A stretch of DNA of 5,203 bases from positions 1 to 5,203 of the forward strand of contig CAAETG010000198.1 in NCBI GenBank assembly GCA_900758895.1. The letters run 5' to 3'. Made by a program: the position numbers and the translations under genes. The notes beneath the pieces are model-generated. The model ran no database searches and was not told the DNA's origin. It worked only from the letters and a program-made list of their open reading frames with translations. Positions 1-5,203 of the stretch are shown piece by piece (the first letter of the stretch is position 1; each line of letters starts with the position of its first letter). This DNA is from Bacilli bacterium. GTDB taxonomy: Bacteria; Bacillota_I; Bacilli_A; RF39; UBA660.

Positions 1-62
1 AAAAATAAAAGAATTTAAGATAGTAAAACAATCAAATACCAAAAAATATTAAAAAACAAATC

Positions 63-83
63 AACTCAAAAAGTTAATTTTTT
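63..83 (+). terminator. Possible weak terminator of an upstream gene
   Basis: AACT (63-66) and AGTT (72-75) can form a 4-bp hairpin around a five-base loop, followed by a T6 run at 78-83. Archaeal terminators are mainly oligo-T tracts, so this could end a gene lying left of the window. No coding sequence is visible in 1-160 to support it, and such short pairs are common in AT-rich DNA. The rest of 1-120 shows nothing else that I can support. Confidence 0.2.
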
Positions 84-122
84 CCCATCCTCTTCAATGA
101 ATTAAGAAATAGTTAAATATTA

Positions 123-134
123 TTTTATACATAA
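123..134 (+). promoter_or_regulatory. TATA-like box of the small RNA
   Basis: The stretch TTTTATACATAA resembles an archaeal TATA box in an otherwise plain AT-rich context. A start about 22-27 bases downstream would fall near 153-160, just before the GC-rich structured segment that begins at 161. The agreement of position with the edge of the GC island is the main support. TATA-like strings are frequent here, so this is an inference. Confidence 0.35.
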
Positions 135-160
135 ATATTATTGCTGTATCATTTTTTAAT

Positions 161-306
161 GACTGATGCCTTCGGTCCTTCTATGAGGAAAGTTGATACT
201 GTCAATGATTAGGAGAAACCCAGCATTAGATAGGCTGCCCGTTTCGAGGGTTACTCGAGGAGGGAAGGGTATTCTACCGATGATTCAAGAGAGTTAGTAT
301 ACGGGC
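161..306 (+). ncRNA. Candidate structured small RNA, family not recognised
   Basis: This segment is 47% GC (69 of 146 bases) inside DNA that is mostly A and T. GC islands of this kind are a classic sign of structured RNA in AT-rich archaea. Several helices can be drawn: UCCUU/GAGGA (176-180 with 185-189, loop CUAU); UUGA/UCAA (193-196 with 202-205); GCCCGU/ACGGGC (237-242 with 301-306). The last helix encloses two hairpins, UUCGAG/CUCGAG (243-248 with 254-259, loop GGUUA) and GGUA/UACC (268-271 with 275-278). The GGUU of the first enclosed loop is also complementary to AACC at 217-220, so a pseudoknot is possible. A TATA-like box lies about 30 bases upstream and a hairpin plus T-rich terminator follows, which favours the + strand. 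It contains only trivial reading frames. It does not match tRNA, 5S, SRP RNA or a complete RNase P RNA as I know them. Exact ends are uncertain. Confidence 0.6.
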
Positions 307-316
307 AAAATTCAAA

Positions 317-349
317 TTTAAAGCTTTTTAAAGCTTATTTATTTGTTTT
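317..349 (+). terminator. Hairpin plus T-rich terminator of the small RNA
   Basis: A perfect tandem repeat of TTTAAAGCTT (317-326 and 327-336) brings two palindromic AAGCTT sites together (321-326 and 331-336). These can form a 6-bp hairpin with loop TTTA. The T-rich stretch ATTTATTTGTTTT follows. Its position just after the GC island fits termination of the RNA read on the + strand. Confidence 0.45.
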
Positions 350-593
350 AATTATTTAAATTTAATAGTTGATTATTTTAATTGGTTTTTGCAGTCTATT
401 TTTTTTTAACGTGTTGGTTTGTCTGAAATATCGGATTTTAGTCGTGTTTTTTCATAGAGTTGCAGTTGGCAAATGTTTATTATTGATGAGATTAAGATAT
501 TAATTATATTTTTATTATATTTCATTGAACCAATATTTGGAAGTATGTTTTTTTTTCAAAGTACTTGCAATTGTATTTTAATCATCATATTAA
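350..593 (+). other. Noncoding T-rich leader region
   Basis: This stretch between the small RNA and the next gene carries stops in all forward frames and no recognisable coding or RNA signal. It contains T8 (about 401-408) and T10 (547-556) runs and the probable promoter of the downstream gene. I see no attachment site or insertion-sequence end in it. Confidence 0.5.
501..521 (+). promoter_or_regulatory. Likely promoter region of the DUF4062-ATPase gene
   Basis: The run at 501-521 contains two overlapping TATA-like cores (TTATATTTTT and TTATATTT). A start about 25 bases downstream would give a leader of roughly 60-75 bases before the ATG at 606. Placement is by pattern only, and other A/T strings nearby could serve. 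Confidence 0.3.
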
Positions 594-596
594 TTG

Positions 597-602
597 GTGG
601 TC
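597..602 (+). promoter_or_regulatory. Ribosome binding site that fixes the start at 606
   Basis: GTGGTC here, part of GGTGGTC at 596-602, is one mismatch from the GGTGATC complement of the archaeal 16S rRNA tail. It lies three bases before ATG at 606, the same geometry as at 3814 and 3899. The upstream in-frame TTG (594) and GTG (597) therefore belong to the binding site rather than being starts. Confidence 0.6.
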
Positions 603-605
603 ATC

Positions 606-2060
606 ATGTTTAAAGTTTTTATTAGTAGTAATCAGACAGAATTTGAAAAAGAACGCCAATTCATCAAGAAAGAATTTGAAGCAGATTATTTTTTAAAATC
701 ATTTTTCAAAGTTTTCCTTTTTGAAGATTCACCCTCTTTTGGATTGTCTCCTGAGACAACATACTTTGAAGAAGTTAGAAAATCAGATGTTTACATTGGT
801 TTGATTGGATCGGACTATGGAACCATTAAAGATAATGGATTATCTCCAACTGAAGAGGAATATGATGAATTTCATGCATCTAATCCTGATTCATTTTTCT
901 ATATCCAAAATGTTGATAAAAGAGATGCTGAAAGTGAAAGGTTCATCTTAAAAATCCAGCCGGATAATAAATACTCTTTTTTTGACACCAATCAAGATTT
1001 GATTGATGAAATCAAGAAAAGTCTGGTAAAATATATTGAAAGAGGACAAAAAGATAATGATAACTTCGACAAAAAGCTCATCTTAAACTCATCAATCGAC
1101 GATGTTGACGATGGGGCATATGGATTGTTTTTTGATTTATTAAAAGATGATGATTCATTCACTAAACTAAAAGATATAGATAATAAAGCATATCTGTTGG
1201 AAAGGATAGGTGCAGGTGAAATAGTTAATGGTGTTTTTCATTTAAACATTGCTGGAGCATTATTCTTCGCCGAGGATGTCAACAAATTTTTATCTCATGA
1301 AATCAAGATGGTGAGATTTAAAGGAATCACTAAATTCGATGCAATTGATCGGTTAAATTTTAAAGGTTCGCTTCTAATGGGAATCAAAGAATTTGAAAGA
1401 TTTTTTAAAAAAAATACAAATTCTGGATTTATCATTGATGGAATGAATCGTATTAATATTGACGAATATCCAATAAAAGCAATTCGTGAAGGTTTCATCA
1501 ATGCCCTTGCACACAGAAACTATGAAAGGTCATCAAGTTTTATAGAATTCTACATATTCGATGACCGCATTGAAATAATAAATCCCGGAAAGTTAAAATA
1601 TCCATTAACTATTGAAGACATAAAAAATGATGAAGGAATTGGTCATAGAAATGAGAGAATATGTGACATATTATATAAGACTAATTATATGGAACATATT
1701 GGTAGAGGAATTTCTCAAATGATTGGTGAGATGAAGAAATCTGGTTTGGAAGAACCAGAATTTAGTGAAGGAAATGATTCATTTAAAGTAATGTTTAAAG
1801 GAAATGGTGGAAAAATATCTCATTATGAAAATAATGAAAATGTTATTAATTTAAAAGATTTGGGATTAAATCAACGTCAAATTGTTATCTTAACTGAAAT
1901 TATAAACAATAATGTTTCCATGACATATGATGATCATATTAAGATGTTCAATACATCAAAACCAACTGCTGAGAGAGATTTTAGAAAATTGGCTAAACTC
2001 AATCTGGTTAAAAAGAGTATAGTGAATAGGAAAGTTCAATTCTCATCACCAGATTATTAA
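606..2060 (+). CDS. DUF4062 - GHKL ATPase (COG2865-like) - winged-helix fusion protein
   Basis: A 484-residue soluble protein; I see no signal peptide or membrane segment. Residues 1 to about 100 match the DUF4062 pattern (FKVFISSNQTEFEKER at the start, then DVYIGLIGSDYG), a domain often found at the N-terminus of proteins with TIR/STAND-like architecture. Residues about 190-235 resemble the central part of COG2865 proteins (AGALFFAEDVNKFLSHEIKMVRFKG). Residues about 285-395 look like a HATPase_c_4 GHKL fold: REGFINALAHRNY at 294-306 is the N-box, DRIEIINPG follows, and GRGIS (366-370) is the glycine-rich lid. Residues about 420-480 form a winged helix (TSKPTAERDFRKLAKLNLVKK). The family usually starts with an AlbA_2 DNA-binding domain; here DUF4062 takes that place. 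A nucleotide-binding regulator or conflict-type sensor is my inference. It appears monocistronic, facing a minus-strand unit. The start is chosen at 606 because GGTGGTC sits three bases upstream. Confidence 0.85.
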   Translation: MFKVFISSNQTEFEKERQFIKKEFEADYFLKSFFKVFLFEDSPSFGLSPETTYFEEVRKSDVYIGLIGSDYGTIKDNGLSPTEEEYDEFHASNPDSFFYIQNVDKRDAESERFILKIQPDNKYSFFDTNQDLIDEIKKSLVKYIERGQKDNDNFDKKLILNSSIDDVDDGAYGLFFDLLKDDDSFTKLKDIDNKAYLLERIGAGEIVNGVFHLNIAGALFFAEDVNKFLSHEIKMVRFKGITKFDAIDRLNFKGSLLMGIKEFERFFKKNTNSGFIIDGMNRINIDEYPIKAIREGFINALAHRNYERSSSFIEFYIFDDRIEIINPGKLKYPLTIEDIKNDEGIGHRNERICDILYKTNYMEHIGRGISQMIGEMKKSGLEEPEFSEGNDSFKVMFKGNGGKISHYENNENVINLKDLGLNQRQIVILTEIINNNVSMTYDDHIKMFNTSKPTAERDFRKLAKLNLVKKSIVNRKVQFSSPDY

Positions 2061-2062
2061 AA

Positions 2063-2107
2063 TGATGGACTTCATCAATTTTTGATGGACTTTTTGATGG
2101 ACTTTTT
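2063..2107 (+). terminator. Terminator of the DUF4062-ATPase gene
   Basis: TGATG (2063-2067) and CATCA (2073-2077) form a 5-bp hairpin with loop GACTT, followed by three T5 tracts at 2079-2083, 2091-2095 and 2103-2107. Serial oligo-T tracts right after a stop codon are the usual archaeal termination signal, so the tandem repeat probably acts as the terminator. Confidence 0.5.
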
Positions 2108-2110
2108 GAT
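2063..2110 (+). repeat. Tandem 12-base repeat just after the stop codon
   Basis: TTTTTGATGGAC occurs at 2079-2090 and 2091-2102, followed by a partial third copy TTTTTGAT at 2103-2110. The core TGATGGACTT occurs four times in all: 2063-2072, 2083-2092, 2095-2104 and, separately, 2201-2210. The core does not recur elsewhere in the window as far as I can see. The array lies 2 bases after the stop of the upstream gene, in the space between two convergent genes. In one frame (from 2081) it would read FDGLFDGLFDQRIN, but a stop closes that frame at 2063, so no protein is proposed. Confidence 0.85.
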
Positions 2111-2286
2111 CAAAGAATCAATTAATTATTTACTATAGTTTTTACAATCATTCTCATTTAATAGATTGTATTTTTAATATAATTGGTAGTTAACTGACTT
2201 TGATGGACTTTATTCATCCAATGTAAGTTTTCTACAAATCTTTATTGTGTTATTGTTAAAAGAGATTATTGTATCTAAACAAAATA
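2111..2286. other. Convergent intergenic spacer
   Basis: Between the 3' ends of the two convergent units lies AT-rich DNA with the isolated fourth copy of TGATGGACTT at 2201-2210. No gene is visible on either strand. No strong terminator hairpin is evident for the minus-strand unit ending at 2287; only a short A4 on the + strand (T4 on the minus strand) lies at 2281-2284. Confidence 0.5.
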
Positions 2287-3582
2287 TTATTTTTTTAAAA
2301 CATGAATTTCTTGAAAAGTCAACTCCATCACATCATCAAATTTTTGAACTAAAACATGTGTAGCATCATCATATTCCACAATATTATACTTATTGCCTGA
2401 AAGATTAATGTAAATTCTTAATTCAGATTGATCCACTTTGTAAGACTTTGATAAAATATATTTTGCATGAGGTTTATATGTGTAATTAGTATAATATTCA
2501 CTTAATTGGTTTGTTTTATAGCAAAAATCTTTAAATTCAAGATATTCATACTTATTTTCTTTCCATGATTCTAACATTAATTCTTTTTTATTTTTTTCAT
2601 TCAAATCAAGGAAATAATTTATTTTTTTATCAAAATCAATATTTGAAGTAGTTTTTAAATAATCTACTGGTTTTAAAATAACATAAAAGCTATATTTCAA
2701 ACCTAAATAATCATAACATTCTCTTAATTTGGAAACTATTAATTCTTTTAAACTGTACAGATTATTTTCATAAGTTGAATCATATTCAAATATGAATTCT
2801 ATATCTTTCCACAATTCTTCTGGAAAATTTTTTATATGAAAATCAAGTAATGGAGCAATTTTGATAATAATTTCAGATATGAGGTAATCTTTGATAAAAT
2901 TATTATTTGCAACATCAACAAAGTCCTTTTTATTTTTTAAAGCGACATCAGATATTCTTTTATGTTTGTCTATTTCAATATAGTCAAAAATTTCGATTTC
3001 AGTGAATCCCGTGCTTTTAAGGATTTCATAATTTAATCTGACATCTGCATATGTGTTTAATTTAGGGATTTTGGTACCCTTACTCTAATTTTATCTTCTC
3101 CAACAGTTTCAAGTAAATATTTTAAATTAGATAAAAATAAATTATAACTCCCTTTAGTGTATAATTCATATCTTGTTTTATCCGTATCCTTTGTATCCAC
3201 TATAAAATAATCAATACAATGAATTATATTTTCTATAGATTCTTTTTTAACACTGAGTGATGTTTCAAGCGTGAATTTTCAACCAGCTTTCGCATATTTT
3301 TTAATAAACTCCTTGGTAAAAGCAGAATATAACAATGGTTCACCACCACCGAAAACTAAGCCCTCCTCCTGTTGCAAGAAAATAAAGATTATCAAGTTTT
3401 ACTTCTTCATATAATTCATCAATAGAATATTTTTTAGGTTCAACTGAACCATCCCATGTGAATGGATTAAAACAATAAGCGTATCTTAAAGGGCATCCCA
3501 TACAACCAATTAACGTTAAAACTCCATCACCTTCAGAGTTTATTCTTAATCTTGAGATTTTTGAAATATTAACATTATGCAT
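2287..3582 (-). pseudogene. Broken radical SAM protein gene
   Basis: Joining three frames gives a protein of about 431 residues. Residues 1 to about 235 are a radical SAM core of the activating-enzyme type: a GCPLR..YCFNP cluster motif at 29-40, then a TGGGLVFGGGEPLL segment, then a KFTLETSL strand. Residues about 240-431 are a C-terminal part I do not recognise, with no Cys pattern of a SPASM domain. Four lesions break it. TGC to TAC at 3481-3483 makes the second cluster Cys a Tyr (CPLRYAYC instead of CPLRCxYC). An extra base sits in the C run at 3361-3363. TGA replaces an expected TGG at 3279-3281. One base is missing from the T run at 3069-3072. The two shifts could be sequencing errors; the other two lesions are less easily explained that way. 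The intact stretch 2287-2814 is only the tail, not a separate gene. A TGAT core four bases before ATG 3582 favours that start, though ATG 3591 is also in frame. It overlaps the upstream gene by 8 bases. Confidence 0.85.
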
Positions 3583-3814
3583 AATTATCATTTTCTTTTA
3601 ATGTGAAGATATTTTTAATATTAATTTTTTCACCAGATTCGTGTTTTTTAATTAGTTCATTTTCAAGATACTCTAGTTCTGCTTCACATTTAGGACAAGT
3701 TCCTAAGCATTCTCCTTCGAAAGTGCATTTTTCAATATGAAAATCAATATTATTCTCATCTGCGATTTTTTGTTTGAGTCCATTTAATAAATCGCATTTT
3801 TCTTTTTCTTTCAT
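3575..3814 (-). CDS. Small Cys-rich protein (CX5CX3CX2C), partner of the radical SAM gene
   Basis: A 79-residue, highly charged, soluble protein. It has Cys7 in an N-terminal helix-like stretch (CDLLNGLKQKIADENNI), then Cys30, Cys36, Cys40 and Cys43 in KCTFEGECLGTCPKCEAELE, then a Glu/Lys-rich probable helix. The CX5CX3CX2C group looks like a site for an iron-sulfur cluster or zinc; which one cannot be told from sequence. I have an impression of similar small proteins beside radical SAM genes in anaerobes but cannot name a family. It is the first gene of the minus-strand unit, and its stop lies inside the start of the radical SAM gene, so translational coupling is likely. The start at 3814 is preferred over the in-frame GTG at 3823, because GTGATT followed by AAA and ATG is the ribosome binding site. 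A RiPP precursor role is possible but the protein lacks a leader/core look. Confidence 0.8.
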   Translation of the reverse strand: MKEKEKCDLLNGLKQKIADENNIDFHIEKCTFEGECLGTCPKCEAELEYLENELIKKHESGEKINIKNIFTLKENDNYA

Positions 3815-3817
3815 TTT

Positions 3818-3823
3818 AATCAC
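3818..3823 (-). promoter_or_regulatory. Ribosome binding site that fixes the start at 3814
   Basis: On the minus strand GTGATT is followed by AAA and then ATG. The in-frame GTG at its beginning is therefore the Shine-Dalgarno core, not the start codon. The spacing equals that seen at 606 and 3899. Confidence 0.6.
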
Positions 3824-3840
3824 AAAGTTTTATCTGCAAC

Positions 3841-3848
3841 TATATATG
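3841..3848 (+). promoter_or_regulatory. TATA box for the TPR/SseB gene
   Basis: TATATATG lies about 50 bases before ATG 3899. Initiation about 22-25 bases downstream, near 3870, would give a leader of about 29 bases containing the ribosome binding site. It falls close to the predicted start of the opposing transcript. Confidence 0.4.
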
Positions 3849-3867
3849 GTAATTGTTATTAATTTGT

Positions 3868-3876
3868 TATTATAAA
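3868..3876 (-). promoter_or_regulatory. TATA box for the Cys-rich/radical SAM unit
   Basis: Read on the minus strand this is TTTATAATA. Initiation about 24 bases downstream, near 3844, leaves a leader of about 30 bases before ATG 3814. An alternative, TATATA at 3841-3846 on the same strand, would start transcription too close to the ATG to keep the ribosome binding site. Confidence 0.4.
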
Positions 3877-3887
3877 TATTTTATTAA

Positions 3888-3895
3888 AGGTGATT
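3888..3895 (+). promoter_or_regulatory. Ribosome binding site of the TPR/SseB gene
   Basis: AGGTGATT ends three bases before ATG 3899. It is the strongest Shine-Dalgarno match in the window to the archaeal 16S rRNA tail, and it gives the reference geometry used to choose the other two starts. Confidence 0.75.
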
Positions 3896-3898
3896 CAA

Positions 3899-5203
3899 AT
3901 GGAATTTTTAGATGAAATAATAGATTTATTAAATTCGGGTGAATTTCAAAAAATAATAGATAGTATTGGTGATTTTTTAGATGAAAATCCAGCATATAAA
4001 ACTATAGATTATCATCATTTTGCAAATCCTCTTGAAGAAATGTTATTTGATAATTATCTTGGAAATTTTGAATCAATTAAAACACTGGACTTAGATAAAC
4101 CATTAGAAGATATTTATACTATATATTCAATAGCATATATGAATTTGGGACAAATAAATGAAGCAGAAAAGTATTTAAAAATAGCTAATCAAATTAATCC
4201 AGTATCTGCCCCAATATTAATTAGACTATGTGAATTCTATCAATCCAAACATGAAGAAGAAAAGTTAAAAGATTTATGCTGTGATATTTTCAAATATACT
4301 TATGATGTTGACATATTAACTTCAAGTTATTTCAAGCTTGCAGATTATTTATATCACACAAATCAGAATATGGAATTATATAATCATCTGTCTAATTTCT
4401 TCGTATTCTTAAAATTTGATGAAGAACAAAAACCAGTTAAAGAGGATATTATATACTTTAGACAAAATAATATTCAAGTTGGTGTTAATCCTAAAATAAT
4501 TCAACTATTAATGTATTTAATAGCAATTTACAGCCAAAATAATATGTTAAGCAGTTCAGGATACTTTAAAAATATTTTAGATGAAGTTTCTAAATTTAAT
4601 AATTATTTAAATCATCTTGTTAATGATGAAATAGATGAACAAAATGTGGTTGAATTAAAAAATGAAACGGGGGTTGATAATTCACGATTAGAGGAATTAA
4701 CAAAAGAAGAAATAACTCCAATAATGCAAATTGAATTTTTAAACATGTTAAAAGAGTCCAGATTATATATGCCAGTTAGTTATAGTGAAAATATGTTTGA
4801 GGGTATTGAAAGTGCAAAAGTAGGTGATGTGATTGGACCTACTGTCCAAATTGGGTTTAATATTGAATTTTTAACTGATGATAAAGGAAATAAAGCAGTT
4901 CCTTTATTTACTAGTGATAAAATGATGGAAGCTGCAGATTTTAGAAGTTCAACATATGTATTATATATGGGTGATTTGGCAGATATGTTAAAACAAACTG
5001 ATAGATATTCTTTAATTGCAATTAATCCATTTACAGATTATAATATTAATGTGCCTATGGAAACTTTTTTAAGTTTATTTAATGACGAAAATGAAGTTAC
5101 TGATATAAGAAATGATGAAATAAGAGAATTGTTACGTCAAGATTCTTTATCAGAAGACAAATTAAATGAATTTGGTGAAAAATTATTAACTTCAATAATG
5201 ATT
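3899..5203 (+). CDS. TPR protein with SseB-like region (3' end outside window)
   Basis: 435 codons are open to the right edge with no stop, so the protein is partial. The N-terminus (MEFLDEIIDLLNSGEFQKII) is helical. Residues about 70-105 are a clear tetratricopeptide unit (YTIYSIAYMNLGQINEAEKY, then LKIANQINP), and residues about 106-230 continue as helical repeat-like sequence. Residues about 230-270 are a polar linker. Residues about 271-395 resemble the SseB N-terminal domain: a MPVSY strand, then a KAVPLFTSDKMMEA segment, then YSLIAINPFTDYNINVP. SseB-like domains take their name from enhanced serine sensitivity proteins, and their molecular role is not well defined. No signal peptide or membrane segment is visible, so it is probably cytosolic and acts through protein contacts. 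It is divergent from the Cys-rich/radical SAM pair, with a strong AGGTGATT site. The domain call is good for TPR and moderate for SseB. Confidence 0.75.
   Translation, partial: MEFLDEIIDLLNSGEFQKIIDSIGDFLDENPAYKTIDYHHFANPLEEMLFDNYLGNFESIKTLDLDKPLEDIYTIYSIAYMNLGQINEAEKYLKIANQINPVSAPILIRLCEFYQSKHEEEKLKDLCCDIFKYTYDVDILTSSYFKLADYLYHTNQNMELYNHLSNFFVFLKFDEEQKPVKEDIIYFRQNNIQVGVNPKIIQLLMYLIAIYSQNNMLSSSGYFKNILDEVSKFNNYLNHLVNDEIDEQNVVELKNETGVDNSRLEELTKEEITPIMQIEFLNMLKESRLYMPVSYSENMFEGIESAKVGDVIGPTVQIGFNIEFLTDDKGNKAVPLFTSDKMMEAADFRSSTYVLYMGDLADMLKQTDRYSLIAINPFTDYNINVPMETFLSLFNDENEVTDIRNDEIRELLRQDSLSEDKLNEFGEKLLTSIMI

Noticed and set aside
185..192. GAGGAAAG, identical to part of the RNase P RNA CR-I core
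   Set aside because: The rest of the RNase P RNA is absent: there is no ACAGAA-type CR-V, no GGUAA-type specificity region, and the structured segment is only about 146 bases. A short match alone is not enough.
184..210. Tiny frame starting ATGAGGAAAGTT (9 residues)
   Set aside because: It has no ribosome binding site, is very short, and lies inside the structured segment.
161..306. C/D box or H/ACA guide RNA
   Set aside because: There is no properly spaced RUGAUGA/CUGA box set, and no ACA or kink-turn arrangement where one would be needed. The long closing helix does not fit a C/D sRNA.
594..605. TTG or GTG start for the DUF4062-ATPase gene
   Set aside because: These bases form the GGTGGTC ribosome binding site before ATG 606, matching the geometry at the other starts.
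1295..1501. 68-residue minus-strand frame inside the ATPase gene
   Set aside because: It is the complement of a well-supported coding region with recognisable motifs, and has no own signals.
2287..2814. Separate 175-residue minus-strand gene starting at TTG 2814
   Set aside because: The frame is open upstream to about 3066, continues the radical SAM protein, and has no ribosome binding site at 2814. It is the tail of the pseudogene.
3069..3363. Programmed frameshifting or stop-codon recoding in the radical SAM gene
   Set aside because: It would need two shifts in opposite directions and a read-through TGA, with a lost cluster Cys as well, and no stimulatory structure is evident. Decay is simpler.
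1..5203. CRISPR array, tRNA, rRNA, transposase, integrase or terminal inverted repeats
   Set aside because: No spaced direct repeats, cloverleaf, rRNA-like segment or recombinase motif was seen. The only repeats are the short ones listed.

Overview
The window looks like AT-rich archaeal chromosome, most likely a Methanobrevibacter- or Methanosphaera-like member of the Methanobacteriales. This is inferred from style, not from a marker gene. The evidence is the very low GC of the coding DNA, oligo-T tracts after genes, TATA-like boxes at archaeal distances from the starts, and a repeated ribosome-binding pattern. That pattern is a (G)GTGAT-type core followed about 3-4 bases later by ATG, complementary to the GAUCACCUCC tail of archaeal 16S rRNA. 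Protein content (GHKL/HTH regulator, radical SAM, TPR/SseB-like) has an accessory character, with no housekeeping operon.

Layout. Positions 1-160 hold no gene. Positions 161-306 are an island of 47% GC (69 of 146 bases) in very AT-rich DNA, with several complementary segments, a TATA-like box upstream and a hairpin plus T-rich stretch downstream. I read this as an independent structured small RNA of unknown family. After a T-rich leader, 606-2060 (+) encodes a 484-residue protein fusing an N-terminal DUF4062-like domain to a GHKL-type ATPase of the COG2865 'RecG-like/transcriptional regulator' class and a C-terminal winged helix. Its 3' flank carries a tandem 12-base repeat rich in T5 tracts that probably also terminates transcription.

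A two-gene minus-strand unit converges on it from the right. Its first gene (3575-3814) encodes an intact 79-residue Cys-rich protein with a CX5CX3CX2C motif. Its second gene (2287-3582) is a radical SAM protein of about 431 residues that is clearly broken: one iron-sulfur Cys is replaced by Tyr, and there are two single-base frameshifts and one in-frame TGA. The two genes overlap by 8 bases, so they were probably once co-expressed. The small protein's presumed partner is now dead in this strain.

Divergent from that unit, across a short intergenic region with interleaved promoter elements, a + strand gene (3899 to beyond the right edge) encodes a TPR protein with an SseB-like region. Its divergent position hints at a link with the Cys-rich/radical SAM pair, but nothing in the sequence proves one. 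No CRISPR array, tRNA, rRNA, transposase or integrase was seen.
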